Numbered from the stretch's first letter, positions 31,168-40,157 are shown. The stretch: DNA of 50,401 nucleotides from Kitasatospora phosalacinea (GCF_000717185.1 NZ_JNYE01000054.1:1-50401), one strand, 5' to 3'. The notes: generated by a model not told the origin, from the letters alone. Translations and numbers: made by a program.

Positions 31168-31205
31168 AGTTGCACAGCCAACCGTTCGCCTTTTCTTCAT
31201 GTCGC
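31168..31205 (+). promoter_or_regulatory. HutC/GntR-like site next to a candidate PHO box
   Basis: AGTTGCACAGCCAACCG (31168-31184) matches the operators at 16755 and 13691 at 14 and 13 of 17 positions. It is followed by two 11-base units, GTTCGCCTTTT and CTTCATGTCGC (31184-31205), resembling the GTTCACC-type direct repeats bound by PhoP in streptomycetes. Both lie about 95-130 bases before the phosphoesterase start. Either or both may be real; the second PHO unit is weak. Confidence 0.5.
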
Positions 31206-31297
31206 GCAGCACTCGGCGGCCACGGACCCCGCCCTAGCGTTTCGGGCGCTCCACCACCCCTGTCCGGCACTCCCCCCGCTCCGGAGGACCTTCCGCC

Positions 31298-32191
31298 ATG
31301 TCCGTTCAGCTCAGCAGCCGCGCCAAGCGCCGGCTGACCGCGATCGGCAGCACCGTCGCCCTGACCGCCGCCTCCCTCGGCCTGTGGGCCGCCACCGGTT
31401 CGACCGCGCAGGCCGCCGGCCTGCCGGCCCCCGACCACGTGGTCGTCGTGGTGATGGAGAACCACGCGTACAGCCAGGTCGTCGGCAGCTCCAGCGCCCC
31501 GTACCTGAACAACACGCTCAAGGCGGGCGGCGCCAACCTGACCCAGTCCTACGGCCTGACCCACCCGTCGGAGCCGAACTACTACATGCTGTTCTCCGGC
31601 TCCAACCAGGGCCGCACGGACGACAGTTGCGTGGGCGTCGGCTCGAAGGGGGCCGCCAACCTGGCCTCCGAGCTGATCGCCGCGGGCAAGACCTGGGGCT
31701 CGTACAACGAGGGCCTGCCCAGCCAGGGCTCCACCGTCTGCTCCAACTCCAGCACCAAGTACGCGCAGAAGCACAACCCGTGGTTCGGCTTCTCCAACGT
31801 GCCGACCAACACCGCGTACACGATGGCGCAGTTCCCGACCGACTACACCCAGCTGCCGAAGGTCTCCTTCGTGGTGCCGAACCTGTGCAACGACATGCAC
31901 GACTGCTCGGTGACCACCGGCGACAACTGGATCAAGAACAACCTGGGCGCCTACGCGACCTGGGCGCAGACCCACAACAGCATCCTGGTCGTCACCTTCG
32001 ACGAGGACAACAGCCTCTCCGGCAACCGGATCCCGACCGTGTTCTACGGCCAGCACGTCACCCCGGGCTCCAGCACCTCCACCACCTACAACCACTACAA
32101 CGTGCTGCGCACCCTGGAGGACCTGGCGGGCCTGACCACCCACGCGGGCAACGCCGCCTCCGCCTCCGACATCACCGGCATCTGGAACTGA
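31298..32191 (+). CDS. Secreted phosphoesterase family protein (acid phosphatase/phospholipase C-like)
   Basis: This is a secreted enzyme of 297 residues. A signal peptide (basic start SSRAKRRLTAIG, hydrophobic core TVALTAASLGLWAA, cleavage after TAQA) leads into the phosphoesterase motif HVVVVVMENHAYSQVVG, with a later metal-binding stretch VVTFDEDNS. Four or more Cys probably form disulfides. The family releases phosphate from phosphomonoesters or phospholipids outside the cell. GGAGGACC precedes the ATG. It may be under PhoP and perhaps the phosphonate regulator, and it forms an operon with an MFS transporter 6 bases downstream. Confidence 0.82.
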   Translation: MSVQLSSRAKRRLTAIGSTVALTAASLGLWAATGSTAQAAGLPAPDHVVVVVMENHAYSQVVGSSSAPYLNNTLKAGGANLTQSYGLTHPSEPNYYMLFSGSNQGRTDDSCVGVGSKGAANLASELIAAGKTWGSYNEGLPSQGSTVCSNSSTKYAQKHNPWFGFSNVPTNTAYTMAQFPTDYTQLPKVSFVVPNLCNDMHDCSVTTGDNWIKNNLGAYATWAQTHNSILVVTFDEDNSLSGNRIPTVFYGQHVTPGSSTSTTYNHYNVLRTLEDLAGLTTHAGNAASASDITGIWN

Positions 32192-32197
32192 CGCCCG

Positions 32198-33508
32198 ATG
32201 TACCTCGCGGACGCCCGCTCCACGAAGAGTGACCGCGCCGCGGACGCCGCCCCGGACTCCGGTCCGGGGCGGCGGGCCGCCGCCGTCCCGGGCACCGTGT
32301 TCGCGCTCGGCGCGGTCAGCCTGGTCACCGACGTCTCCTCCGAGATGGTCGGCGCGGTCCTGCCCCTGTACGTGGTCAGCGCGCTGGGCCTGTCCCCGCT
32401 CGGCTTCGGCCTGCTCGACGGCATCAACAACGGCGTCGGCGCGCTGGTGCGGCTGCTCGGCGGCCACGCCGCCGACCGCGGCGGCCGCGGCCACAAGCTG
32501 GTCGCCGGGCTCGGCTACGGCCTGTCGGCGCTGTGCAAGCCGCTGCTGCTGCTCGTCCACACCCTGCCGATGATCGGCGCCGTCCTGGCGGTCGACCGCA
32601 CCGGCAAGGGCCTGCGCACCGCCCCGCGGGACGCGATGATCTCGCTGGCGACCGCGCCCGAGCACCGCGGCCGGGCGTTCGGCGTGCACCGCGCGATGGA
32701 CACCACCGGCGCGCTGATCGGCCCGCTGCTGGCCTTCGCGGTGCTGCGGATCACCGACGACCGGGCCGAACGGGCCGGCTACGGCGCGGTGTTCACGGTC
32801 TCCGGCTGCGTCGCGGTGCTCGGCGTGCTGCTGCTGGTGCTGTTCGTCCCCGGCCGGATCACCCGGGCCGGCCTCCCGGCAGCCGACCCGGCCGCGCCCG
32901 GGCCCACGCTGCGCGACGCCCTGGCGCTGCTGCGCCGGCCCGCGCTGCGCCGGCTCGCCCTGGCGGCCGTGCTGCTCGGCCTGACCACCGTCAGCGACTC
33001 CTTCCTCTACCTGCTGCTGCAGCGCGAACTCGACCTGCCCGCACACCTGTTCCCGCTGCTGCCGCTGGGCACCGCCGCGGTGTTCCTGCTGCTCGCCGTC
33101 CCGCTCGGCCTGGTCGCCGACCGGATCGGCCGCCGCACCCTGTTCCTGCTCGGCCACGCCGCCCTGCTGGGCGGCTACGCCGTCGTGCTGTCCCCGCTGC
33201 ACGGGGTGCCCGCCGCCGCGGCCGTCCTGCTGCTGCACGGCACCTTCTACGCCGCCACCGACGGCGTCCTGGCCGCCGCCACCGCCGCGACCGTCCCCGA
33301 CGGGCAGCAGGGCGCCGGACAGGCCCTGGTCGGCACCGGGCAGGCCCTGGCCCGCTTCGCCTGCTCGCTGGCCTTCGGCGCCGCCTGGTCGCTGTGGGGC
33401 CCCCGCCCCGCGCTCGCCGCCACCGCGGCGGCCCTCGCCGTGACCGCCCTCGCCGCCACCCTGCTGCTCCGCCCCGCGACCCCCGCGACCCCCGCCGCCA
33501 CCCGCTGA
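32198..33508 (+). CDS. MFS transporter
   Basis: This 12-helix membrane transporter has 436 residues, with the first helix near VFALGAVSLVTDVSSEMVGA. The motif DRTGKGLRTAPRDAM after helix 4 is typical of an uncharacterised MFS family found widely in bacteria. The cytoplasmic start (about 30 residues) is charged. The gene begins 6 bases after the phosphoesterase stop, so it might export or import a product of that enzyme, such as phosphate ester or its alcohol; this is speculation. A TolB-like gene follows at 22 bases. Confidence 0.83.
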   Translation: MYLADARSTKSDRAADAAPDSGPGRRAAAVPGTVFALGAVSLVTDVSSEMVGAVLPLYVVSALGLSPLGFGLLDGINNGVGALVRLLGGHAADRGGRGHKLVAGLGYGLSALCKPLLLLVHTLPMIGAVLAVDRTGKGLRTAPRDAMISLATAPEHRGRAFGVHRAMDTTGALIGPLLAFAVLRITDDRAERAGYGAVFTVSGCVAVLGVLLLVLFVPGRITRAGLPAADPAAPGPTLRDALALLRRPALRRLALAAVLLGLTTVSDSFLYLLLQRELDLPAHLFPLLPLGTAAVFLLLAVPLGLVADRIGRRTLFLLGHAALLGGYAVVLSPLHGVPAAAAVLLLHGTFYAATDGVLAAATAATVPDGQQGAGQALVGTGQALARFACSLAFGAAWSLWGPRPALAATAAALAVTALAATLLLRPATPATPAATR

Positions 33509-33530
33509 ACACCCACCCGGAGGGCCCCCG

Positions 33531-34619
33531 ATGACCGCTCCCGCCCCCGCCGCCCCCGTCTCCGAGGAGGCGCCCGCCCCGGACGGGCCCTCCCCGCTGC
33601 GCCGCAAGCTCCTCGTGCTGCTGGCCGCCGTGCTGCTGCTGGCCGGGGTCGGCACCGCCGCCGTCCGGTACGCCGCGGACCGCTCCGACCGGCGCGACCG
33701 GGAACAGGCGGGCGGGCCGCCGGTCCACGAGGGCACGCTCACGCTGGACGCGGGCGTGGCGGGCGGCCGCCGCCTGCTGCTGCGCAACCTCGCCTGGGGG
33801 CCGCACCGCGACGAGATCGCCGCGGTGCCCGCCGACGACCCGGACGGCCCGCGCACCGCGTCCGGCGTCAAGTGCCTGCGCTTCCACGCCGCCGCGGGCA
33901 CCGGCATCTGCCTGCAGGCCGAGCACGGCGCCCTGGACGACACGTACCACGCCTCGGTGCTGGACGCCTCGCTGCACGAGGTCGAGCGCTTCCCCGCGCC
34001 GGGCATCCCGACCCGGGCCCGGGTCTCCCCGTCCGGGCACCTGGTCGGCTGGACGGTGTTCGTCAGCGGCGACTCGTACGCGGGCACGGACTTCTCCACC
34101 CGCACCGCGATCGTCGACACCCGCAACCGGCAGTTCTACGACAACCTGGAGGACTTCCGGGTGCTCAGGGACGGGCACCAGGTGCAGGCCTCCGACGTCA
34201 ACGTCTGGGGCGTCACCTTCGCCGACGACAGCAGCTTCTACGCGACGGTCGCCACCGGCGGCCGGACCTACCTGGTCCGGGGCGACCTCGCCGCCCGCAC
34301 CCTCACCACCCTGCACCAGAACGTCGAGTGCCCCTCGCTCTCCCCGGACGGCACCCGCGTCGCCTACAAGAAGCGGGTGGACGGCGCCGACCCGGCCGCG
34401 CCCTGGCGGCTGTACGTGCTCGACCTCGCCACCATGACCGAGACCGCGACCGCCGAGCAGCGCAACATCGACGACCAGGCGCTGTGGGCCGACGACCGCA
34501 CCCTGCTCTACTCGATGCCCGGCGACTACGGCTCCGACCTGTGGACGGTGCCCGCCGACGGCACCGGCACCCCCGCCGTCCTGGTGCGCTCCGCGGTCGC
34601 CCCCGCCTACCTGGGGTGA
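33531..34619 (+). CDS. TolB-like beta-propeller membrane protein
   Basis: This is a 362-residue protein with one N-terminal membrane helix (KLLVLLAAVLLLAGVGTAAV, about 27-46) and an outside domain of WD40/PD40-like repeats, for example SPSGHLVGWTVF, SPDGTRVAYKKR and WADDRTLLYSMPG. It likely forms a propeller that binds a partner or sugar at the membrane surface. There are no catalytic residues. GGAGGGCCCCCG precedes the ATG. It is the last gene of the phosphoesterase-MFS run. Confidence 0.75.
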   Translation: MTAPAPAAPVSEEAPAPDGPSPLRRKLLVLLAAVLLLAGVGTAAVRYAADRSDRRDREQAGGPPVHEGTLTLDAGVAGGRRLLLRNLAWGPHRDEIAAVPADDPDGPRTASGVKCLRFHAAAGTGICLQAEHGALDDTYHASVLDASLHEVERFPAPGIPTRARVSPSGHLVGWTVFVSGDSYAGTDFSTRTAIVDTRNRQFYDNLEDFRVLRDGHQVQASDVNVWGVTFADDSSFYATVATGGRTYLVRGDLAARTLTTLHQNVECPSLSPDGTRVAYKKRVDGADPAAPWRLYVLDLATMTETATAEQRNIDDQALWADDRTLLYSMPGDYGSDLWTVPADGTGTPAVLVRSAVAPAYLG

Positions 34620-35034
34620 CATCCCGATCATGACGGGAGTGCCGTGCGCGGTCGAACTCCCGTTCCAGGGGCGGAAGAGGGGAGGCGACCCGGCCCGGCA
34701 GGCACCCGCCCGCGGGCACCGGCGCCGGACGCCCCACCCGCTGCCGGTGCTGCTCGGCGGCCGCCTGGCGGGCGGCGCGGTGGCCCGGCGGCCGGCAGGT
34801 TCGACTTCCGCACCACGCCCGGCCGGGTCGGGGCCGGGCTCGCCGTCGCGCTGACGCCGGGGCTCGGCCCCGCCGGGTCCGACGCGGTCCGCGCCACCGT
34901 CCTGGAGCGGGACGGAAACCGGCGTACGCGGTGGTCGGCAGAACCCGGTCGAGGGCGCCCCCGACCCCGGCGCCGCCCGGCACTGGGCCGTGGGCCGCCA
35001 GGTGTGCCTGCCCGGCAGGGGAGTTGACGGAGCG
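34620..35034. other. Gene-free stretch, possible remnant of a decayed gene
   Basis: No intact gene is present. Pieces of protein-like sequence occur in different frames: GRFDFRTTPGRVGAGLAVAL and GSDAVRATVLERDGN in one, and NPVEGAPDPGAARHWAVGRQ in another further on. This would fit a gene with several frameshifts, but composition alone can give such strings at this GC level. Confidence 0.3.
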
Positions 35035-35529
35035 TCAGGCGCGCCGGGCGCGCCAGCGCTCCATCAGCTGCGGCAGCTCCTCCCGCAGGAAGGCGAAGAA
35101 CTCCAGCGACTCGGCGAGCCGCTGCCCGGCCGGGGTGTCCGGGCCGAGCGCCGCGATGCCCTCGGTCAGGCCGGTCTCCCAGCGGGCCAGGGTGCGGTCC
35201 CGGTTGGCGGTGGCCTCGTACCAGACGTGGTCGTGGACGCGGTAGCGGTCGCGGCGGGAGCCGGGCTCGCGCTCCCGGCCGACCAGGTCGACGTGCACCA
35301 GGTAGCGGACCGCGCCGGACACCGCGGCGGGGGAGACCTGCAGCAGTTCGCCCAGCTCGGCGGAGGTGAGCCGCCCGGAGTCGGAGGTCAGCAGGGCGGT
35401 GAACACCCGGGCGGGCATCCGCGGGAACCCGGCGTCCACCAGTACGGCGGCGAACCGCTCCACGAACTCGGCCACCACCGCCGGATCCCGCCGCCCGGCC
35501 CCGTCGTCCGCCCCGTCCGCCTCGCCCAC
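35035..35529 (-). CDS. GbsR/MarR family regulator
   Basis: This winged-helix protein of 164 residues is of the type that controls adjacent ABC exporters. The HTH reads FPRMPARVFTALLTSDSGRL, then TSAELGELLQVSPAAVSGAV, and a C-terminal helix (FFAFLREELPQLMERWRARRA) serves dimer formation. I chose the GTG of MGEADGADDGAGRR because GAAGG precedes it and the family usually has about 20 residues before the HTH; a GTG at 35568 is possible. It is divergent from the ABC ATPase gene, and a TTCAC-GTGAA site lies between them. Confidence 0.82.
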   Translation of the reverse strand: MGEADGADDGAGRRDPAVVAEFVERFAAVLVDAGFPRMPARVFTALLTSDSGRLTSAELGELLQVSPAAVSGAVRYLVHVDLVGREREPGSRRDRYRVHDHVWYEATANRDRTLARWETGLTEGIAALGPDTPAGQRLAESLEFFAFLREELPQLMERWRARRA

Positions 35530-35595
35530 GCCGCCCGCCTTCCGCCGCCGCCCCGGCACCCCCGGCACCCGTGGAGATCCAGGGCTTTCAGTAAC

Positions 35596-35624
35596 TTCAC
35601 GAATCTGTGAAACCAGAGTAGCTT
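35596..35624. promoter_or_regulatory. Operator and promoter between the GbsR gene and ABC exporter
   Basis: TTCAC-GAATCT-GTGAA (35596-35611) is a 5-base-arm inverted repeat in an unusually AT-rich stretch. TAGCTT (35619-35624) lies seven bases before the ATG of the ATPase gene and fits a leaderless -10 box. The regulator would sit upstream of the -10 box. Confidence 0.6.
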
Positions 35625-35631
35625 CGATCCC

Positions 35632-36546
35632 ATGACAACCGCCATCTCGGTGTCCGGCCTGGTCAAGACCTTCGGCCGCACCCGCGCCCTGGACGGCTTG
35701 GACCTCACGGTCGAGCAGGGCGAGGTCCACGGGTTCCTGGGGCCCAACGGCTCCGGCAAGTCCACCACCATCCGCGTCCTGCTCGGCCTGCTGCGCGCCG
35801 ACTCCGGCACCGCCGTCCTGCTCGGCGGCGACCCCTGGCGGGACGCGGTGCCGCTGCACCGCCGGCTCGCCTACGTCCCCGGCGACGTGACGCTGTGGCG
35901 CAACCTCTCCGGCGGGGAGGCGATCGACCTGCTCGGGCGGCTGCGCGGCGGACTGGACCCGGCCCGCCGGGCGGCGCTGCTGGAGCGCTTCGAGCTCGAC
36001 CCGACCAAGAAGGGCCGCACCTACTCCAAGGGCAACCGGCAGAAGGTCGCCCTAGTCGCCGCGTTCGCCTCCGACGTCGACCTGCTGATCCTGGACGAGC
36101 CGACCTCCGGACTGGACCCGCTGATGGAGGAGGTCTTCCGCGACTGCGTCACCGAGGCCCGCGACCGCGGCGCCACCGTGCTGCTCTCCAGCCACATCCT
36201 GTCCGAGGTGGAGGCCCTCTGCGACCGGGTCTCGATCATCCGGGCCGGCCGCACCGTGGAGACCGGCACCCTCGCCGACCTGCGGCACCTCACCCGCACC
36301 TCGATCGACGCCGAACTCGCCGGACCCCCGCCCCGCCCCGACTACGTCCACGACCTGGCCGTCGACGGCCACCGGCTGCGCTGCCAGGTCGACACCGACC
36401 GGCTCGGCGAACTCCTCACCGCGCTCAACGCCGTCGGCCTGCGCACCCTCACCAGCCGCCCGCCCACCCTGGAGGAGCTCTTCCTCCGCCACTACGAGGG
36501 CGACGGCGGCGCCACCGAACCGTCGGCGGCGGCGGTCGTCCGATGA
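35632..36546 (+). CDS. ABC exporter ATP-binding protein
   Basis: This is a cytoplasmic ATPase of 304 residues of the DrrA/CcmA type. It has Walker [10 protein letters not shown], the Q-loop region [14 protein letters not shown], a signature that reads [10 protein letters not shown] rather than LSGGQ, and Walker [11 protein letters not shown]. The C-terminal 80 residues are typical of drug and antibiotic exporter ATPases. It pairs with the permease downstream through an ATGA overlap. The degenerate signature is common in this subfamily. Confidence 0.88.
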   Translation: MTTAISVSGLVKTFGRTRALDGLDLTVEQGEVHGFLGPNGSGKSTTIRVLLGLLRADSGTAVLLGGDPWRDAVPLHRRLAYVPGDVTLWRNLSGGEAIDLLGRLRGGLDPARRAALLERFELDPTKKGRTYSKGNRQKVALVAAFASDVDLLILDEPTSGLDPLMEEVFRDCVTEARDRGATVLLSSHILSEVEALCDRVSIIRAGRTVETGTLADLRHLTRTSIDAELAGPPPRPDYVHDLAVDGHRLRCQVDTDRLGELLTALNAVGLRTLTSRPPTLEELFLRHYEGDGGATEPSAAAVVR

Positions 36547-38171
36547 GCGGCCAGGCCCTGCGCGCCCCCGGCGGGCACGACCTCACCGGCACCGGCGTCC
36601 TCTACCGCCTCGCCCTGCGCCGCGACCGGATCGCCCTCCCGGTGTGGGTGTACATCGGCACCGCGATGGTCGCCTCCACCGTCTTCTCCTTCCGCACGCT
36701 GTACGCCGACGAGGCCTCCCGGCGGACCTTCGCGGCCGGCATCGACGGCAACGGCTCGCTGCGCGCCCTGTACGGCCCGGTCTTCGACGGCTCCACCACC
36801 GGCGGCCTGACCGCCTGGCGGATGGGCGTGTTCGGGGCGGTGCTGGCCGCCCTGATGTCGACCCTGCTGGTCGTCCGGCACACCCGCGCCGAGGAGGAGG
36901 ACGGCCGCCTGGAGCTGGTCGGCGCGGGCGCCGTCGGCCGCCGGGCCCCGCTCACCGCCGCCCTCGCCGCCGCGCTCACCGCCAACGCCGCCCTGGCCGC
37001 CCTGGTCACCGCCGCCCTGCTGGCGGCCGGTCAGGGCGCCGCAGGATCCCTCGCGTTCGGCCTCGCGCTCGGCACCGCGGGCCTGTTCTTCGCCGCCCTG
37101 GCCGCCGTCGCCGCCCAGCTCGCCGAGACCGCCCGGGCCGCCAACGGCCTGGCCGGAGCGGCCGTCGGCGCCGCCTTCGTGCTGCGCGCGATCGGCGACG
37201 CGGGCACCGGCGCCTCCTGGATCAGCTGGCTCTCCCCGATCGGCTGGTCCGAGCAGGTCCGCGCGTTCGCCGACGACCGCTGGTGGGTGCTGCTGCTGCC
37301 GCTCGCCGGGGCCGCCCTGCTGACCGCCCTGGCCCGCACCCTGGTCGCCCGCCGCGACCTCGGCGCCGGGCTGCTCCCGCAGCGCCCCGGCCCCGCCGCC
37401 GCCCCGCCCGCGCTGGCGAGCGCCGCCGCCCTGGCCCGCCGCCTGCAGCGCGGCCCGCTGCTCGGCTGGGCGCTGGCCCTCGCCGCCGCCGGTGCGGTCT
37501 TCGGCGGCGTCGCCAAGGGCGTCGTCGACCTGATCGGCGACAACCGGCAGATGGCCGAGGTGCTGGCCCGGATGGGCGGGCAGCAGGGCGTGCTGGACGC
37601 CTACCTGTCCAGCATCGCCACCGTGTTCGGCATGGTCGCCGCCGTGTACGCCGTCCAGGCGGTGCTGCGGATGCGCGCCGAGGAGGTCTCCGGCCGGGCC
37701 GAGCCCGTCCTCGCGGGCGCCGTCTCCCGCCTGCGCTGGGCCGCCGGGCACCTGCTCTTCCCGCTGCTCGGCACCGCCCTGCTGCTGGCCGCCGCGGGCC
37801 TCACCGCGGGCCTGGCCGAGGGCCTGGCGCTGGGCCACGGCACCGGGACGGCGGTCGGCCGGATGCTCGGCGCGGCGCTCGTCCAACTGCCCGCGGTCTG
37901 GCTCACCGCGGCCGTCGCCCTCGCCGGGTACGCCCTGCTGCCGCACCTGGCGGCCGCTGGCTGGACCGGGTTCGGCGTGTTCGTGCTGGTCGCCTGGCTC
38001 GGCCCGATCCTCCGGCTCCCGCAGGGCGTCCTGGACCTGTCCCCGTTCAGCCACCTCCCGCACCTGCCCGGAGGCCGCCTCGACGCCGCGCCGCTGCTCT
38101 GGATCACCGCCCTGACCGCCCTCACCACGGCCGCCGCCCTCGCCGGGCTGCGCCGCCGCGACCTGGGCTGA
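36543..38171 (+). CDS. ABC exporter permease (polyketide antibiotic exporter-like)
   Basis: This large integral membrane protein of 542 residues has about 12 hydrophobic helices, in two similar halves ([20 protein letters not shown] and [20 protein letters not shown]). It matches the family annotated as polyketide antibiotic transporter permeases that work with DrrA-like ATPases. The cargo is probably a hydrophobic drug or lipid. The biosynthetic cluster to the right has its own exporter and is convergent, so a role for this pump in that cluster is uncertain. A strong bidirectional hairpin follows. Confidence 0.83.
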   Translation: MSGQALRAPGGHDLTGTGVLYRLALRRDRIALPVWVYIGTAMVASTVFSFRTLYADEASRRTFAAGIDGNGSLRALYGPVFDGSTTGGLTAWRMGVFGAVLAALMSTLLVVRHTRAEEEDGRLELVGAGAVGRRAPLTAALAAALTANAALAALVTAALLAAGQGAAGSLAFGLALGTAGLFFAALAAVAAQLAETARAANGLAGAAVGAAFVLRAIGDAGTGASWISWLSPIGWSEQVRAFADDRWWVLLLPLAGAALLTALARTLVARRDLGAGLLPQRPGPAAAPPALASAAALARRLQRGPLLGWALALAAAGAVFGGVAKGVVDLIGDNRQMAEVLARMGGQQGVLDAYLSSIATVFGMVAAVYAVQAVLRMRAEEVSGRAEPVLAGAVSRLRWAAGHLLFPLLGTALLLAAAGLTAGLAEGLALGHGTGTAVGRMLGAALVQLPAVWLTAAVALAGYALLPHLAAAGWTGFGVFVLVAWLGPILRLPQGVLDLSPFSHLPHLPGGRLDAAPLLWITALTALTTAAALAGLRRRDLG

Positions 38172-38178
38172 CGGAACG

Positions 38179-38217
38179 CCGGACGGCGGCGGACCCCCCG
38201 GGCCCGCCGCCGTCCGG
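38179..38217. terminator. Bidirectional terminator between the ABC exporter and hom
   Basis: CCGGACGGCGGCGG (38179-38192) pairs perfectly with CCGCCGCCGTCCGG (38204-38217) over 11 bases. The 14-bp stem sits between two convergent stop codons and separates the exporter operon from the biosynthetic cluster. Confidence 0.85.
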
Positions 38218-38230
38218 TTCCGCTCTCCGG

Positions 38231-39538
38231 CTACTTGTAGATCCGCAGCACCCGGCCGATGGAGCGCACGTGCCCGAGGAGGCGCAGTTCGTCCAGCGCG
38301 CCGTTCAGCGCGCGCTCGGTCGCGGGGAAGGTGACGAAGACGACCCGCGCCTGCGACTCCGAGCCGTCCTGGTCCACCTGCTGGATGGACACGCCGTGCC
38401 GTCCGAACACCCCGGTCACCTCGGACAGCACACCGGGCGCCTCCACGACCTCGGTGCGGATGTAGAACGAGTAGACCAGGTCCTCCGTCGGCCGGATGGC
38501 GGCGGGGGCGCCCACCGGGACCTTGCGGTGGGTGCCGCGCTGCAGGTGGTCGGCGGCGGCTATGACGTCGCCCAGGATCGAGGAGGCCGACGGGCGGGGG
38601 CCCGCGCCGCGCCCGTAGAACATCAGCTCACCGGCGGCGTCGGTGTTGACGAACACCGCGTTGAAGCTGCCCCGGACGGTGGCCAGTGGGTGGTCGCGCT
38701 CGACCAGGGCGGGGAAGACCTGGACGCCCACCTGCCCGGGGCCGCCGTCCTCCGCCGGGAAGCGGTCGGCGACCGCCAGCAGCTTGATCACGTAGCCGAA
38801 CTGCGCGGCCAGCTCGAAGTCCACCCGGTCGAGGTCGACGATGCCCTCGCGCGGGACGTCGTCGGCGGCCACCGACTGGTTGAACGCCAGGGAGGACAGG
38901 ATCGCCAGCTTGGACGCGGCGTCGGCGCCGGTCACGTCGGCGGTCGGGTCGGGCTCGGCGTACCCGAGGGCCTGGGCGTCGGCCAGCACCTCGTCGAAGG
39001 CCAGGTTCTCGCCCATCATCCGGGTGAGGATGTAGTTGGTGGTGCCGTTGACGATGCCGGCGACCCGGGTGATCTCCTCGCCGGCCAGCGACTCGCGGAT
39101 CGGGCGCAGGATCGGCACCGCGGCGACCGCGGCGGCCTCGAAGAAGAAGTCGACGCCGCCCCGGTCCGCCGCCGCGTACAGCTCGGGACCGGCCGCCGCC
39201 ACCAGCTCCTTGTTGGCGGTGACGACGGGCTTGCCCGCCTCCAGGGCGGTCAGGATCAGCTCGCGGGCCGGGGTGACACCGCCGATCAGCTCGACGACGA
39301 TGTCGATGTCCTCGGCCTTGACGACGTCGTACGGGTCACCCGTGAACAGCTCCGCGGCGATGCCCGCCGACCGGGGCTTGCCCGGGTCGCGGACCGCGAT
39401 CCGCGTGAGCTCCAGGGGGATTCCCGTCACGTCCTCGACGGCGGCGAGCCGTTCGACGAGCAATTCGGCGAACGCCTCCCCGACAGTTCCGCACCCCAGC
39501 AGTCCCACCCTGACAACATTTCCCATGGCGGACACCAT
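38231..39538 (-). CDS. hom: Homoserine dehydrogenase, likely second copy in a biosynthetic cluster
   Basis: This NAD(P)H enzyme reduces aspartate semialdehyde to homoserine. The Rossmann motif VGLLGCGTVGEAFAELL is followed by VTANKELVA, GIVNGTTNYIL and the catalytic region DVTGADAASKLAIL; the active-site residues I can identify are intact. An ACT domain ends the 435-residue protein (VVEAPGVLSEVTGVFGRHGV). The usual neighbours lysA, thrC and thrB are absent and the gene is last in a natural-product cluster, so I read it as a resistant duplicate of the target enzyme, not as the main metabolic copy. Starts at 39538, 39526 and a TTG at 39550 are possible; AGG supports 39538. A hairpin separates it from the flavin reductase gene. 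Confidence 0.9.
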   Translation of the reverse strand: MVSAMGNVVRVGLLGCGTVGEAFAELLVERLAAVEDVTGIPLELTRIAVRDPGKPRSAGIAAELFTGDPYDVVKAEDIDIVVELIGGVTPARELILTALEAGKPVVTANKELVAAAGPELYAAADRGGVDFFFEAAAVAAVPILRPIRESLAGEEITRVAGIVNGTTNYILTRMMGENLAFDEVLADAQALGYAEPDPTADVTGADAASKLAILSSLAFNQSVAADDVPREGIVDLDRVDFELAAQFGYVIKLLAVADRFPAEDGGPGQVGVQVFPALVERDHPLATVRGSFNAVFVNTDAAGELMFYGRGAGPRPSASSILGDVIAAADHLQRGTHRKVPVGAPAAIRPTEDLVYSFYIRTEVVEAPGVLSEVTGVFGRHGVSIQQVDQDGSESQARVVFVTFPATERALNGALDELRLLGHVRSIGRVLRIYK

Positions 39539-39569
39539 ACACACCTGCAATCTTTCAATAAACGGAATG

Positions 39570-39616
39570 CCGGAGGCTTCTCAGATTTCGAGACGAAAGG
39601 CCGGGCGGGCCTCCGG
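39570..39616 (-). terminator. Hairpin between the flavin reductase and hom genes
   Basis: CCGGAGGC (39570-39577) pairs with GCCTCCGG (39609-39616), and the loop holds a second GC-rich hairpin. It lies in a 94-base, relatively AT-rich gap. It may terminate most of the cluster transcript or attenuate hom, which would then need its own promoter. Confidence 0.5.
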
Positions 39617-39632
39617 GTCGGGCAATGCGCGG

Positions 39633-40157
39633 TCAGCGGGGGTTCGGCCGGTGGGTCCCGAAACTCCTGCGGTAGTAGACCAGCGGGGGCTCGCTGCCGG
39701 ACAGCTCCGCCGACTCCACCCGGCCCAGGATGATGACGTGGTCGCCGCCGTCGACCAGGTCGACCGCGGTGGCGGCGATCCAGGCCGGCGCCCGCACGAT
39801 CCGCGGGAGGCCGCGGTCCGGCCGCCACTCCACCCCGGCGAACTTGTCGGTCGCCGACCTGGCCGCGAACGACAGTGCCAGCCCGTCCTGTTCGGCCCCG
39901 AGCACGTTGAGGCCGAAGCCGCCGCAGGCGCGGATCGCCTCCAGCGTGCGCGAGCGCCGGTCCAGCGCCACCAGGACCATCGGCGGATCGACCGACAGCG
40001 AGGAGAACGCGCTGACGGTCGCCCCGGAGGGCTCCCCGCCGGGGCCGGTGGCGGTCACCACCGACACCGGGGTGGCCACCCGCGCCATGACCTCCTTGAA
40101 TGCGTCCCGCAACTCGGACCCGACGTTTTCCGCCGTCACCGAATTTCCGACAGCCAT
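39633..40157 (-). CDS. Flavin reductase domain protein (supplies reduced flavin to the monooxygenase)
   Basis: This 174-residue protein of the flavin reductase-like family forms reduced FMN with NAD(P)H. Visible features are the start FKEVMARVATPVSVVTATGP, the flavin-binding block GATVSAFSSLSVDPPMVLVA, LNVLGAEQDGLALSFAAR and the closing GDHVIILGRVESAELSG. It is the natural partner of the luciferase-like monooxygenase four genes upstream, which needs reduced flavin from outside. ATG start with GGGGG upstream. It is part of the minus-strand cluster, 32 bases after the binding-protein-like gene. Confidence 0.87.
   Translation of the reverse strand: MAVGNSVTAENVGSELRDAFKEVMARVATPVSVVTATGPGGEPSGATVSAFSSLSVDPPMVLVALDRRSRTLEAIRACGGFGLNVLGAEQDGLALSFAARSATDKFAGVEWRPDRGLPRIVRAPAWIAATAVDLVDGGDHVIILGRVESAELSGSEPPLVYYRRSFGTHRPNPR

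Noticed and set aside
31012..31297. Cobalamin riboswitch upstream of the CbiG-CobC gene
   Set aside because: The B12-box GCCACTG-type core was not found on the minus strand; only a promoter-like pair and a palindrome were seen.
36543..38171. ABC exporter as part of the biosynthetic cluster
   Set aside because: It is convergent with the cluster, separated by a strong bidirectional terminator, has its own GbsR-type regulator, and the cluster has a LysE exporter.
38231..39538. Homoserine dehydrogenase as ordinary threonine pathway gene
   Set aside because: No thrB, thrC or lysA neighbour; it is last in a natural-product operon. The rest of the genome would settle this.
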